Below, in pieces: positions 12,281 through 19,856 of a DNA stretch of 64,000 nucleotides. A program made the translations under genes and the position numbers. Numbering within the stretch: the stretch's first letter is position 1; every line of letters begins with the position of its first letter. The stretch comes from Pseudoroseicyclus tamaricis. GTDB lineage: Bacteria; Pseudomonadota; Alphaproteobacteria; Rhodobacterales; Rhodobacteraceae. Where the stretch lies: NCBI RefSeq assembly GCF_012070395.1, contig NZ_JAAFYS010000001.1, positions 40,001 through 104,000 on the forward strand, read 5' to 3'. Under the pieces are notes generated by a model. It saw only the letters and a list, made by a program, of their open reading frames with translations, had not been told where the DNA came from and ran no database searches.

Positions 12281-12644
12281 CGGGTCGGGCGGCTAGTTGT
12301 CCGGCGGCTAGGCGAGCGATTTCGTTGGAGTTCTGTCAGCTCTGTCGCCCCTTTTCCCCCAACCAAGCGCTACGCCCGAGCTGTTCCCCGCCCGGAATCA
12401 AGCCGAAGGCGCCGGGCGAGCGCCTGCCCGTCCCGGCGGGCTGGCGCTCTGACTGGGCTTGGAGCTGAGCAGTCCGCGGGGAGGGGCTTGGCGGGCATAA
12501 AGCGCTGCAGCGGCCCTGTCGGAGCGCCACCCCACGGGCAGGCGCTCGCCCGGCGCTGCGATCGAACCGCGGGGTGGCAGACAGGGAGATGGGACAGCGC
12601 GTTGGATGCGGAGTGCCGGTCACAAGCTACCGGCGAGCGCTGGC
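12281..12644. other. Intergenic region holding structured-repeat copy A
   Basis: The gap lies between two convergent genes. Apart from the repeat listed separately (12380-12565) I see no gene. ORFs that cross it on either strand are explained by the repeat. Confidence 0.6.
12380..12565 (+). repeat. Dispersed structured intergenic repeat, copy A
   Basis: One of four related copies (others near 22.8, 23.1 and 25.1 kb). Shared blocks in order: CGGAATCAAGCCG, GAGCGCCTGCCCGTCCCGGC, GGGCTGGCGCTCTG, GGGGAGGGGC, GGCATAAAGCG and GCGCCACCCCACGGGCAGGCG. The arms 12409-12431 and 12534-12556 are perfectly complementary over 23 bp, enclosing about 100 nt. A shorter alternative hairpin (GAGCGCC...GGCGCTC within 12418-12452) competes with the long stem. 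Function unknown; a non-coding RNA, a repeat element or a bidirectional transcript end are possible. Confidence 0.8.
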
Positions 12645-13718
12645 TCAGGCCGCTTCCGACATCACCGTGCGGTTGCGGCCGGAGTTCTTGGCGGCGTAGA
12701 GGCGCCGGTCGATTAGCGTCAGCGCCTCGCGCCATTCCGGCACCGTATGGTTGAAGTGGGCGCCGCCAATGCTGGCCGTCACCGTCAGCGGCTCCGGCGC
12801 GTCGATGTAGACCTTCTGCTCGATGGTCCGGCGCAGACGCTCGGCGATGCGCCGGGCCTCGCGCTCGGTGACGTTCTGCAGGATGGCGGTGAACTCCTCG
12901 CCGCCGAGGCGGGCGATCAGGTCTCCGGGACGAACCGCGGCGTTGAGGGTCGCCGCCACTTGCACCAGCACGTCGTCGCCGGTGTTGTGGCCGTAGGTAT
13001 CGTTGATGCCCTTGAAGCGGTCGATGTCGATCAGCAGGAACGCGGTGCCGCGCCGGGCGCTGGGCACCTGCTGCTCCAGCCGCCGCTCCAGCCCGCGTCG
13101 GTTGAGGCAACCGGTCAGCGGATCATGGTCCGCCGTGTCCGTCAGCAGCCGCTCGCGGCGGGCGATGAGGCGTTCGCGCTGGATGAGGAGGCCGAAGGTG
13201 ACGGAGCCGAGGATGTTGGCGGCGAGGAGGCTGGCGACGACGATCGCGGCGCGCTCCACCGGGGTGTCCGGAATTGAGAAGACGAGGGTCGTGGGCAGCG
13301 TCGTCGCGACGCCGAAGAGGATGGCGTGGCGAATGCTGGAGCCCCGGTGCTTCATCCCCAGGGCGCCGGCGATGAGGCCGACGACGGCGGCGAAGACGAT
13401 GGCGATGACGCCGTAGCTGGCGCCGACGCCGCCGATCGCGAGGCGGGCGAGGCTGACGATGACCACGCTGACCGCCGCCCCGAGCGGGCCGAGGAAGGCG
13501 GCGGCGAAGGCGATGAAAAGATTGCGCAAATCGGCGAACACGCCGGGCACGACGTGGAGCGGCTCAAGCATCACGGCGGAGGCCGTCAGGCCGAAGGCCG
13601 CGCCGATCACGAGGTGGCGCTGGTACTTGGGCCAGGGGCGCCGCTGGACGCCGCCATAGACCATGGTGGCAATCGCCATCATGCCGAGGCTGTAGGTTAT
13701 CGAGACGATCGGTTCCAT
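12645..13718 (-). CDS. Membrane-bound diguanylate cyclase (5TM-LytS-like sensor plus GGDEF)
   Basis: 357 residues that should make the second messenger cyclic di-GMP from GTP. The N-terminal half (about 5-180) is a multi-helix membrane domain resembling the 5TM-5TMR_LYT sensor family, with PGVFADLRNLFIAFAAAFLGP and ARLAIGGVGASYG as its typical conserved loops. The C-terminal GGDEF domain (about 190-355) is intact. It has the active-site GGEEF (272-276), metal and substrate residues in FLLIDIDRFKGIND (228-240), and an RPGD inhibitory I-site (263-266), so feedback inhibition by c-di-GMP is expected. No EAL domain follows. The ligand sensed is unknown. Confidence 0.9.
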   Translation of the reverse strand: MEPIVSITYSLGMMAIATMVYGGVQRRPWPKYQRHLVIGAAFGLTASAVMLEPLHVVPGVFADLRNLFIAFAAAFLGPLGAAVSVVIVSLARLAIGGVGASYGVIAIVFAAVVGLIAGALGMKHRGSSIRHAILFGVATTLPTTLVFSIPDTPVERAAIVVASLLAANILGSVTFGLLIQRERLIARRERLLTDTADHDPLTGCLNRRGLERRLEQQVPSARRGTAFLLIDIDRFKGINDTYGHNTGDDVLVQVAATLNAAVRPGDLIARLGGEEFTAILQNVTEREARRIAERLRRTIEQKVYIDAPEPLTVTASIGGAHFNHTVPEWREALTLIDRRLYAAKNSGRNRTVMSEAA

Positions 13719-13835
13719 GGCTCAGGATTTCCCACGGGGTGGCGGCAGCAATATGGCGATGAAGGGAAATTTTACCATGTTCTCCGGGCTCTGAAAGGAG
13801 CCCCGGACTGTCCTCACACCCTCGTCAACGCCCAT

Positions 13836-13873
13836 GCACCGGGCGTGCACACGGCGTGCACCGGGCGTGCACC
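13836..13873. repeat. Short tandem repeat, 11-bp unit, 3.5 copies
   Basis: Units GCACCGGGCGT (13836-13846), GCACACGGCGT (13847-13857), GCACCGGGCGT (13858-13868), then a partial GCACC. The regular 11-bp phasing, close to one DNA turn, places four GTGCAC/TGCACC-like half-sites on one face of the helix. It lies between the end of the glycosidase-like gene and the start of the diguanylate cyclase gene, about 120 bp upstream of the latter, so a regulatory role is possible but unproven. Confidence 0.7.
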
Positions 13874-13937
13874 GCCTGGCGGGGCTCCGGAAGGTCGCGC
13901 ATGGCGCCTCCCATGGGGCCCATCGAGCCCCGGCGCC

Positions 13938-14900
13938 TCAGCCCTCCGCCAGCTCCAGCCGGGGGCGGGGGCCGCCGCGCCGGACGGCGAGGGGGAGGGG
14001 GTCATCGATGCCGCCGCGAAAGCCGCCCGCGCCGGCGTTGTGGAAGGCCATGAGCATCGCCCGGCCGGCGCGGTCATGGACGACGCGGCCCGCGTAGAGG
14101 CGCTCGTCCACCACCAGCTCGGCCGCCTCGACGGGCCAGCCCCCGTCCTCCTCCGCCACGGCCCAGATGCCGCCTGTCTGCCCGGAGCGGGCGCCGGTGA
14201 GCCTGGCGCTGTCGCAGGAGAAGAGGAGGAAGGACGTCCTCTCCACCTCCACGATCTGGAAGACCTCCAGATGGCCGAAGCCGGCGCCGGGGCGGCTGAG
14301 CGGGGGCTGAACCTCCCACGCCGCGAGATCGGGGGAGGTGGCGTGGGCGATGACGCCGCGGTCGTCCCCCTCGCCGTCGTTGGCGCGGGCGGTGATCAGC
14401 ATCTGCCACTGCCCGTCCGCGGCGCGGCAGACCCAGGGGTCGCGCCACGCCTCCTCCGGCCAGGAGGAGGAGCCCAGCGTCTCGTACCAGCGCGGATCGG
14501 CCCGTAGCACGGGGCCGGGGCGCTTGACCCAGGCGTGCAGATCCTCGGAGACGGCCTGCCCGATGGTCTCGATATTCTCGGCGGAGGCGGGGTCGCCCGG
14601 GTCGGTGAAGGTCGTGCCCGTGTAGATGAGGTGCCAGAGCCCGTCGTCGCCGCGGACGACGCTGCCCGTCCAGGTGCAGGTGGCGTCGAAGGCGCCGGCA
14701 TCGCCCGGCTCGAAGATCTGGCCGTGATCCTCCCAGCTGCGAAGATCGGCCGAGGTGGCGTGGCCGATGCGGGCATGGCGGTGGCGCAGGTCGGGATCGC
14801 CCAGCGAGGTCGGCGCGTGGAGGTAGAACATGTGGAAGGTCTCGCCATCGTCGGCGAACCACATGTCCCAGACCCAGTGGTCCGGCTTGTGAAAACTCAT
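13938..14900 (-). CDS. Five-bladed beta-propeller glycosidase-like protein (GH32/43/68 fold)
   Basis: 320 residues without a signal peptide. Features of the furanosidase-type beta-propeller clan: an N-terminal aspartate in KPDHWVWDMWF (candidate nucleophile), the stabilising RDP motif in EEAWRDPWVC, and a candidate acid/base glutamate in FGHLEVFQI. Internal repeats of the form IGHATSADLRSWEDHG and IAHATSPDLAAWEV mark the blades. The enzyme probably cleaves fructosyl- or arabinosyl-type sugars inside the cell, but the substrate cannot be decided. GAGG precedes the ATG by about 8 bases. It is a single gene with a terminator-like hairpin upstream that ends the neighbouring dehydrogenase gene. 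Confidence 0.7.
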   Translation of the reverse strand: MSFHKPDHWVWDMWFADDGETFHMFYLHAPTSLGDPDLRHRHARIGHATSADLRSWEDHGQIFEPGDAGAFDATCTWTGSVVRGDDGLWHLIYTGTTFTDPGDPASAENIETIGQAVSEDLHAWVKRPGPVLRADPRWYETLGSSSWPEEAWRDPWVCRAADGQWQMLITARANDGEGDDRGVIAHATSPDLAAWEVQPPLSRPGAGFGHLEVFQIVEVERTSFLLFSCDSARLTGARSGQTGGIWAVAEEDGGWPVEAAELVVDERLYAGRVVHDRAGRAMLMAFHNAGAGGFRGGIDDPLPLAVRRGGPRPRLELAEG

Positions 14901-14956
14901 AAATCCATCCTCCCTGCCGGTCTTAGGCGGGGGAAATGCCCGAGTGTCAACGCCGG

Positions 14957-14984
14957 CGCGCCGCCCCGGGGGAGGGGCGGCGCG
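14957..14984 (-). terminator. Terminator-like hairpin after the dehydrogenase gene
   Basis: An 11-bp perfect stem CGCGCCGCCCC / GGGGCGGCGCG with a 6-nt loop, about 20 bases beyond the stop codon of the minus-strand dehydrogenase. No T tract follows, so termination strength is uncertain. Confidence 0.5.
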
Positions 14985-15004
14985 TGGTCGCTCAAGGGGG
15001 CGAG

Positions 15005-16003
15005 TCAGGCCGCGGCGGCGTCACTCTCCGCCGCGGCGATGGAGAGGACGACGTTGCCGACCTTGTGGCCCGCTTCCACGTGGGCATGGGCGGCGGAGGC
15101 CTCCGCCAGCGGATAGACACGGTCGATCACCGTCGTCAGCGCGCCGCTCGCCGCCATCGCCGTCATCTCCGCCAGCATGGGGCGCAGCACCTCGTGCTTC
15201 TGCAGCCCCGTCGCCTGGAACATCGCCCGGCGGCGGCCGAGGCGGGAGGTGAGGGTGGCGAGCATCAGACCGAGGTCGAGCACCGGGGAGAGGTAGCGCC
15301 CGCCGGGGCGCAGCGCCCGGCGCGCACGGCGGAAGGGGACCTTGCCGACGGTGTCGAAGACGATGTCGTAACGGGCGCCCTCCTTCCAGAAATCGGCGGC
15401 GTGGTAGTCGATCACCTCGTCGGCGCCGAGGCGACGGACGAGCGCGGCGTTCTTCCCAGAGCAGACGGCGGTGACATGGGCGCCGGCATCCCGGGCGATC
15501 TGCACGGCCATGGTGCCGAGGCTGCCGGAGGCGCCATTGATGAGCACCCGCTGGCCAGCTGTCATCTCGCCGAGGCGGTAGAGGAAGTTCCACGACGTCA
15601 GCGCCCCGTCGCAGAGCGGCGCCGCCGCCTGAAAGTCGAGCCCCGGGGGCAGGGGCATGACGAGGCCATCCGCGGGGACGGCGACGTATTCGGCATGGGT
15701 GGCGAAGCCGAGGGCCGTCTCGCCGAAGACCGCGTCGCCGGGGGCGAAGGCGGTGACGCCGGGGCCGACCTCCACCACCCGGCCGGCGAAGCCGGTGCCG
15801 GGAATGGCGGCCCTGGGCCGGCGCAGGCCCAGCATCAGGCGGGCGGCACGGGGGGTGCCGGCGCGCATCATCACGTCCGCCTGCGAGACGGGGGAGGCGA
15901 CGTTCCGGATCAGGATCTCGCCGGCCTTGGGCGTGGGGCGGGGGGCGTCCGTCAGGGCGAGGACGTCGGGGCCGCCGTAGGCGGTGACCTTGAGGGCTTT
16001 CAT
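15005..16003 (-). CDS. NAD(P)-dependent alcohol dehydrogenase / quinone oxidoreductase (MDR family)
   Basis: 332 residues of the medium-chain dehydrogenase/reductase superfamily, zinc-independent quinone-oxidoreductase branch. It has the N-terminal MKALKVTAYGGPDVL strand, GTGFAGRVVEVGPGV, and the nucleotide-binding loop INGASGSLGTMAVQIARDAGA (Rossmann fold). The structural-zinc cysteine cluster is absent. Start ATG 16003 is preceded by AGGAGAC; the longer open frame upstream covers the DUF4386 gene and is spurious. It probably forms an operon with the DUF4386 gene upstream, divergent from a LysR regulator that is a candidate controller. Confidence 0.88.
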   Translation of the reverse strand: MKALKVTAYGGPDVLALTDAPRPTPKAGEILIRNVASPVSQADVMMRAGTPRAARLMLGLRRPRAAIPGTGFAGRVVEVGPGVTAFAPGDAVFGETALGFATHAEYVAVPADGLVMPLPPGLDFQAAAPLCDGALTSWNFLYRLGEMTAGQRVLINGASGSLGTMAVQIARDAGAHVTAVCSGKNAALVRRLGADEVIDYHAADFWKEGARYDIVFDTVGKVPFRRARRALRPGGRYLSPVLDLGLMLATLTSRLGRRRAMFQATGLQKHEVLRPMLAEMTAMAASGALTTVIDRVYPLAEASAAHAHVEAGHKVGNVVLSIAAAESDAAAA

Positions 16004-16032
16004 GGGGGTGTCTCCTGGGAGATTGGGGTGGC

Positions 16033-16055
16033 GGCGGCCGGGGCGCCCGGCCGCC
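16033..16055 (-). other. GC-rich hairpin between the DUF4386 and dehydrogenase genes
   Basis: A 10-bp perfect stem GGCGGCCGGG / CCCGGCCGCC with a 3-nt loop sits in the 59-bp gap. It may partially terminate or stabilise the operon mRNA and so set different levels of the two products. Function inferred only. Confidence 0.45.
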
Positions 16056-16062
16056 GGAGGCT

Positions 16063-16764
16063 TCAGGCGAAGGCCGGGCGGGCGGCCGGGGCGACGGGGC
16101 GCGGGCCGCGGATCGCCAGCCAGAGGGCGAAGCCGACCTCGGCGAAGGTGACGATGACGAGGAAGCCGATGCGCACCTGCCCGAGCAGCGCGGCATCCGG
16201 GAAGGCGAAGGAATAGAGGCTGTCGAGCAGGTAGCCGAAGCTGCCGACGCTCATCGCGTGGCCGAGGAAGCGCGGCAGCACGCCTGAGCGGGCGACGAGC
16301 TGGCCGAGGATCATCAGGTGCAGCCAGAAGAAGAGCTGCCAGATCCACACCCCGGCATGGTGCATGTGCAGGAGGACCTCCGCCGTCGCCGGCGAGCCGC
16401 CCGTCTGAGCGATCATCAGCAGCCCCGCCTGGAAGAAGAGCATGGTGGCCATGACGCCCACCATCATCAGCCGGGCGATGGCCGCCGCGCCCGCCAGCAC
16501 CGGGGAGACATGGCGGAAGAGGACGAAGAGCATCGTCGTCGTGACCACCTCGATCAGCATCACCAGCGCATCGGCGCCGAGGCCGAGGGTGAAGAGCCCG
16601 CGGCGGGCGAGGATCGTCTCCAGCGTCGCGCCGATCTGGGGCTGGACGATCTGCGAGGGGACGTAGCCGATTGCGAAGGCGCCGAAGACGGCGATGGAGA
16701 GGTAGAGGGCCCCGGTGAGGCGGCCGAAGGCGGGGGAGGCGGGGTGGTTGAAGAGGTCAAGCAT
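16063..16764 (-). CDS. DUF4386-family integral membrane protein
   Basis: 233 residues with about six hydrophobic helices (around 17-38, 55-80, 85-115, 130-160, 165-190, 195-220). The start, ASPAFGRLTGALYLSIAVFGAFAIGYVPSQI, is the typical N-terminus of DUF4386 proteins. The molecular function of this family is unknown. It is the first gene of the putative operon with the MDR dehydrogenase and lies divergent from the LysR gene. Confidence 0.8.
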   Translation of the reverse strand: MLDLFNHPASPAFGRLTGALYLSIAVFGAFAIGYVPSQIVQPQIGATLETILARRGLFTLGLGADALVMLIEVVTTTMLFVLFRHVSPVLAGAAAIARLMMVGVMATMLFFQAGLLMIAQTGGSPATAEVLLHMHHAGVWIWQLFFWLHLMILGQLVARSGVLPRFLGHAMSVGSFGYLLDSLYSFAFPDAALLGQVRIGFLVIVTFAEVGFALWLAIRGPRPVAPAARPAFA

Positions 16765-16946
16765 TGCGGGCTCCTGTCGTCGGGCAAGGGGAGGCCGGGC
16801 CCGGCAATGGCATCCGGGTGGCGGCCCCTTTCGAATGGGGTTGGTCCTTGTGAAAGGCGCCGTGTCGTCCGGCGCTGAGGGAGGTGTACCGCGAGGGGCG
16901 CCTCAAGGAAATTGACCTATCCCGTCGGTCTGCTATGCGGATATGC

Positions 16947-17831
16947 ATGGATTGGCGGAACGTCAGCTTCGACTGGACGCGGGTGCGGGCCTTCCTCGTC
17001 ACGGCCGAGGAGGGCTCCCTCTCCGCCGCCGCGCGGGCGCTGGGCCTCGCGCAGCCGACGCTCGGGCGGCAGGTGGATGCGCTGGAGGAGGAGCTGGGCG
17101 TCGTGCTCTTCGAGCGGGTGGGGCGGGGCCTCGCCCTCACCCCCGCCGGCCATGCGCTGATCGACCACGCGAGGGAGATGGGGCAGGCGGCGGCGCGCCT
17201 CTCCATGGCGGCCTACGGGCAGAACGAGCGGATGGAGGGGCGCGTCTCCATCTCCGCCAGCGAGGTCTACGCCGGGCTGGTGCTGCCGCCGATCCTCGCC
17301 CGGCTGCATGCCGCCGAGCCGAGGATCGAGATCGAGCTGGTGGCGACGATGGACACGTCGGACCTGCTGCGCCGCGAGGCGGACATCGCCATCCGCAACT
17401 ACCGCCCGACGGAGCCGGACCTCGTCGCCCGCAAGCTGCGAGAGGCGCGGGCGCATCTCTATGGCGGGCGGGGACATCTGGAGCGGATCGGGCCGGTGGA
17501 CACGCCGCATGATCTGGCGCGGGCGGATTACATCTCGCTGGGGCAGACGGAGATGATCATCGCGGTGCTCAACCGGATGGGGATCGGCGTGGGGCCGGCG
17601 AACTTTCCCTATCGGGCGGACAACATGCTGGTGCAGTGGGAGATGGTGAAGCAGGGGCTGGGCCTCGCCATCATCGACGAGCGGATCGGCGATGCGGAGC
17701 CGGCGGTGGCGAGGGCCTTCGCGGGGCTGGAGGCGTTTCCCTTCCCGGTCTGGCTGGTGGCGCACCGGGAGATCCACCAGTCGCGGCGGCTGCGGTTCGT
17801 CTTCGACTTTCTGGCCGAGGCGCTGCGGTAG
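16947..17831 (+). CDS. LysR-family transcriptional regulator
   Basis: 294 residues. The N-terminal winged helix-turn-helix (about 8-68) contains FLVTAEEGSLSAAARALGLAQPTLGRQVDALEEELGVVLFERV, and the C-terminal part is the periplasmic-binding-like co-inducer domain. Two nearby ATGs (16935, 16947) and a GTG (16884) are possible starts. None has a strong ribosome-binding site. A TTGACC...TATGCG promoter-like pair at 16913-16940 would put transcription start almost at the ATG. The gene is divergent from the DUF4386-dehydrogenase operon, the usual arrangement for a LysR activator and its target. A decayed copy of its C-terminal coding sequence follows downstream. Confidence 0.9.
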   Translation: MDWRNVSFDWTRVRAFLVTAEEGSLSAAARALGLAQPTLGRQVDALEEELGVVLFERVGRGLALTPAGHALIDHAREMGQAAARLSMAAYGQNERMEGRVSISASEVYAGLVLPPILARLHAAEPRIEIELVATMDTSDLLRREADIAIRNYRPTEPDLVARKLREARAHLYGGRGHLERIGPVDTPHDLARADYISLGQTEMIIAVLNRMGIGVGPANFPYRADNMLVQWEMVKQGLGLAIIDERIGDAEPAVARAFAGLEAFPFPVWLVAHREIHQSRRLRFVFDFLAEALR

Positions 17832-17982
17832 GAGGCTGGGCGCCGCAGGTCGGGGCCTGGCGGCCTGCCGAAGCGCGTCAGTCGGTCGGGCGGGGGCGCC
17901 GGGACGGTGATGCCGGGCCGGCGGCGGGTCGTCTCGCACGCCCCGCCTCGGCGCCGGTCGATCACGTGGGGCGCCGACGTGA

Positions 17983-18119
17983 GTGGTGATCTCGCCAGGA
18001 CCGGGGATGCCCGCCAGCGGCGACAAGGGCCATTGCGGGGCTGGGGGCCTTCCCCGATTGGCAGGTGGAGCACCGGGAGACAGCTGTCGCGTCGTCTTCA
18101 ACGTCCGCGCGGTGCCCGG
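17983..18119 (+). pseudogene. Degraded partial copy of a LysR regulator C-terminus
   Basis: Bases about 17997-18112 align with the 3' part of the intact LysR gene (17700-17800). Shared runs include GCGGGGCTGG, CACCGGGAGA and GTCGTCTTC, in the same order and spacing apart from small deletions. The copy is frameshifted, lacks the N-terminus and ends against the neighbouring gene. This looks like the remnant of a duplicated or related LysR gene. The upstream part of the gap (17832-17982) shows no clear similarity by eye. Confidence 0.6.
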
Positions 18120-18701
18120 CTACCAGAGCCCGCAGATCGCGCCTTCGCGGCCGGCTTCGGCGCGCCAGTCCATCAGGCGCGGGGCGCCGCCGAGGGCGGT
18201 GATCTCGCCGCGCTGGGGGCCGATCTCCACCGTGCCGGAGCCGGTGAGCAGGTTCACGTCGCAGGTGCCGCCGGCGGAGAGATCGAGCGTGTCGTACCAG
18301 TCATAGGTGATGCCGGCGACGCGGTAATGGCCGTCGCGGTAGGCGATGGTCAGCGCCAGACGCCAGCGCTCGCGGCCGATGGACTCGTTCGCGGAGAGGA
18401 TGCGCAGGGAGCCGTTTGGCGCCAGCTCCAGCGACGGCAGGGTGCCGGGGGAGGCGCCGGACCACGCGACATCGTAGAAGGTGCGCACGGGGGCGTCGCC
18501 CTCGGTGACATCGAGGAGGGCGATATTCTCCTCCGTCAGGCGCAGGGTGAAGGTCTCCGCCACGCCGTCGCCGTCGAGATCGGAGGAGACCTCGCGACCC
18601 TCCCGCGGCTCCTGCTGTGCGGCGGCCGCGCCGGCCATCACCATCCAGCCCGCCGCCACTGCCCTTGCCAGCCGCCGGCCAAGCTGCTTCCCTCGCGCCA
18701 T
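18120..18701 (-). CDS. Secreted hypothetical protein
   Basis: 193 residues of unknown function. The N-terminus MARGKQLGRRLARAVAAGWMVMAG followed by AAAAQQ is a clear signal peptide with likely cleavage after AAAA, so the protein is periplasmic or secreted. The mature part starts with an acidic DLDGDGVAE segment resembling FG-GAP/calcium-binding loops and continues as a beta-rich domain. Two cysteines (in GGTCDV and GAICGLW) could form a disulfide. ATG 18701 is favoured; GTG 18707 is also possible, and AGGAG precedes both. Its start codon overlaps the start codon of the divergent deacetylase gene. Confidence 0.7.
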   Translation of the reverse strand: MARGKQLGRRLARAVAAGWMVMAGAAAAQQEPREGREVSSDLDGDGVAETFTLRLTEENIALLDVTEGDAPVRTFYDVAWSGASPGTLPSLELAPNGSLRILSANESIGRERWRLALTIAYRDGHYRVAGITYDWYDTLDLSAGGTCDVNLLTGSGTVEIGPQRGEITALGGAPRLMDWRAEAGREGAICGLW

Positions 18702-19623
18702 GGTCACCGCTCTCCTGTCTCATCCCGATTGCTGGCAGCATATCAACCCGCCGGGCCACCCGGAGCAAGTCGCCCGGCTCGATGCCGTCATGGCGGCGCT
18801 GGAGGGAATGGAGCTTGCCCGCTCCGACGCCCCCCTCGCCGCAGAGAGCGACATCCTGCGCGTGCACCCCAAGCGCTATCTCGACAGCCTCCGCCGCGCC
18901 GAGCCGGAGGAGGGCTGGCGGCGGCTCGATGCCGACACGCAGCTCTCCCCCGGATCGCTCGGGGCCGCTTTCCGCGCCGCCGGCGCCGCGGTGAAGGCGG
19001 TGGAGCTGGTGCTGGGCGGCGAGGCGGGCAATGCCTTCGTCGCCACGCGGCCCCCGGGCCACCATGCCGAGCGGGAGACGGCGATGGGGTTCTGCCTGCT
19101 CTCCAACGCCGCCATCGCGGCGAAGGCGGCGCTGGATCATCTCGGGCTGACCCGCGTCGCCATCCTCGATTTCGACGTGCACCACGGCAACGGCACGCAG
19201 GATTGCGTGGAGGACGACGCGCGGATCTTCTTCGCCTCCTCCCACCAGATGCCGCTCTATCCCGGCACCGGCGACCCTTCCGAGACGGGGGAGCATGACA
19301 ATGTGCTCAACGTCGCGCTGAGGGACGGCACCAAGGGGAGCGAGATCATCGACATCTGGGCGCGGGACATCCTGCCGAAGGTCCGCGACTTTTCTCCCGA
19401 GCTTCTCATCGTCTCCGCCGGCTTCGATGCACATGAGGATGATCCTCTGGCCGGGCTGCGGATGCGGACAGAGGATTACGCCACGCTGACGGGTATGATC
19501 CTCGATCTGGCGGACGAGCTCTGCGGCGGCAAGCTGGTCTCCCTGCTCGAAGGGGGATATGACCTCGCCGCGCTGGGCGAGAGCGTGGCGTCCCACGTGG
19601 GCCAACTGAAGGAGCGGTCATGA
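18700..19623 (+). CDS. Histone-deacetylase-family protein (class II / acetoin-utilisation-like)
   Basis: 307 residues of the zinc-dependent arginase/deacetylase fold. Active-site elements are intact: RPPGHHAE (117-124, catalytic His pair H121/H122), ILDFDVHHGNGTQ (155-167, zinc ligands D159 and H161), and SAGFDAHEDDPL (239-250, zinc ligand D243). Bacterial members deacetylate polyamines or acyl-lysines; the substrate here is unknown. Start ATG 18700 gives the standard MVTALLSHPDCWQHINPPGHPE N-terminus. It overlaps xseB by 4 bp, so it leads the operon deacetylase-xseB-ispA(-dxs). Confidence 0.9.
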   Translation: MVTALLSHPDCWQHINPPGHPEQVARLDAVMAALEGMELARSDAPLAAESDILRVHPKRYLDSLRRAEPEEGWRRLDADTQLSPGSLGAAFRAAGAAVKAVELVLGGEAGNAFVATRPPGHHAERETAMGFCLLSNAAIAAKAALDHLGLTRVAILDFDVHHGNGTQDCVEDDARIFFASSHQMPLYPGTGDPSETGEHDNVLNVALRDGTKGSEIIDIWARDILPKVRDFSPELLIVSAGFDAHEDDPLAGLRMRTEDYATLTGMILDLADELCGGKLVSLLEGGYDLAALGESVASHVGQLKERS

Positions 19624-19856
19624 GCGAGACACCGGTGGAGAGCATGAGCTTCGAGGCCGCGCTGGCGGAGCTGGAGCAGGTGGTGACCAAGCTCGACCGC
19701 GGCGAGGTGCCGCTGGAGGAGAGCATTGCCCTCTACAACCGCGGCGCGGCGCTCAAGACGCACTGCGAGGCGAAGCTGAAGGACGCCGAGGAGAAGGTGC
19801 AGAAGATCACCCTCGCCGGCGGCAAGGCAGCGGGCACCGAAGACTTCAATGCCTGA
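19620..19856 (+). CDS. xseB: Exodeoxyribonuclease VII small subunit
   Basis: 78 residues, the usual length. It carries the family signature SFEAALAELEQVVTKLDRGEVPLEESIALYNRGAALKTHCEAKLKDAEEKV. XseB wraps around the large subunit XseA in the cytoplasmic nuclease that degrades single-stranded DNA. xseA is not in the window. It overlaps the deacetylase gene by 4 bp and ispA by 8 bp, so translation of the three is coupled. Confidence 0.95.
   Translation: MSETPVESMSFEAALAELEQVVTKLDRGEVPLEESIALYNRGAALKTHCEAKLKDAEEKVQKITLAGGKAAGTEDFNA

Noticed and set aside
12370-12490. Minus-strand peptide frames in repeat copies A, B and C with a similar RAPARRDGxALARRLRLDSxRG sequence
   Set aside because: Similarity follows from the DNA repeat; copy D carries a frame-breaking deletion and no copy has a ribosome-binding site, so a conserved small protein is unlikely.
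13836-13873. CRISPR-like array
   Set aside because: Units are 11 bp with no spacers and no cas genes are present anywhere in the window.
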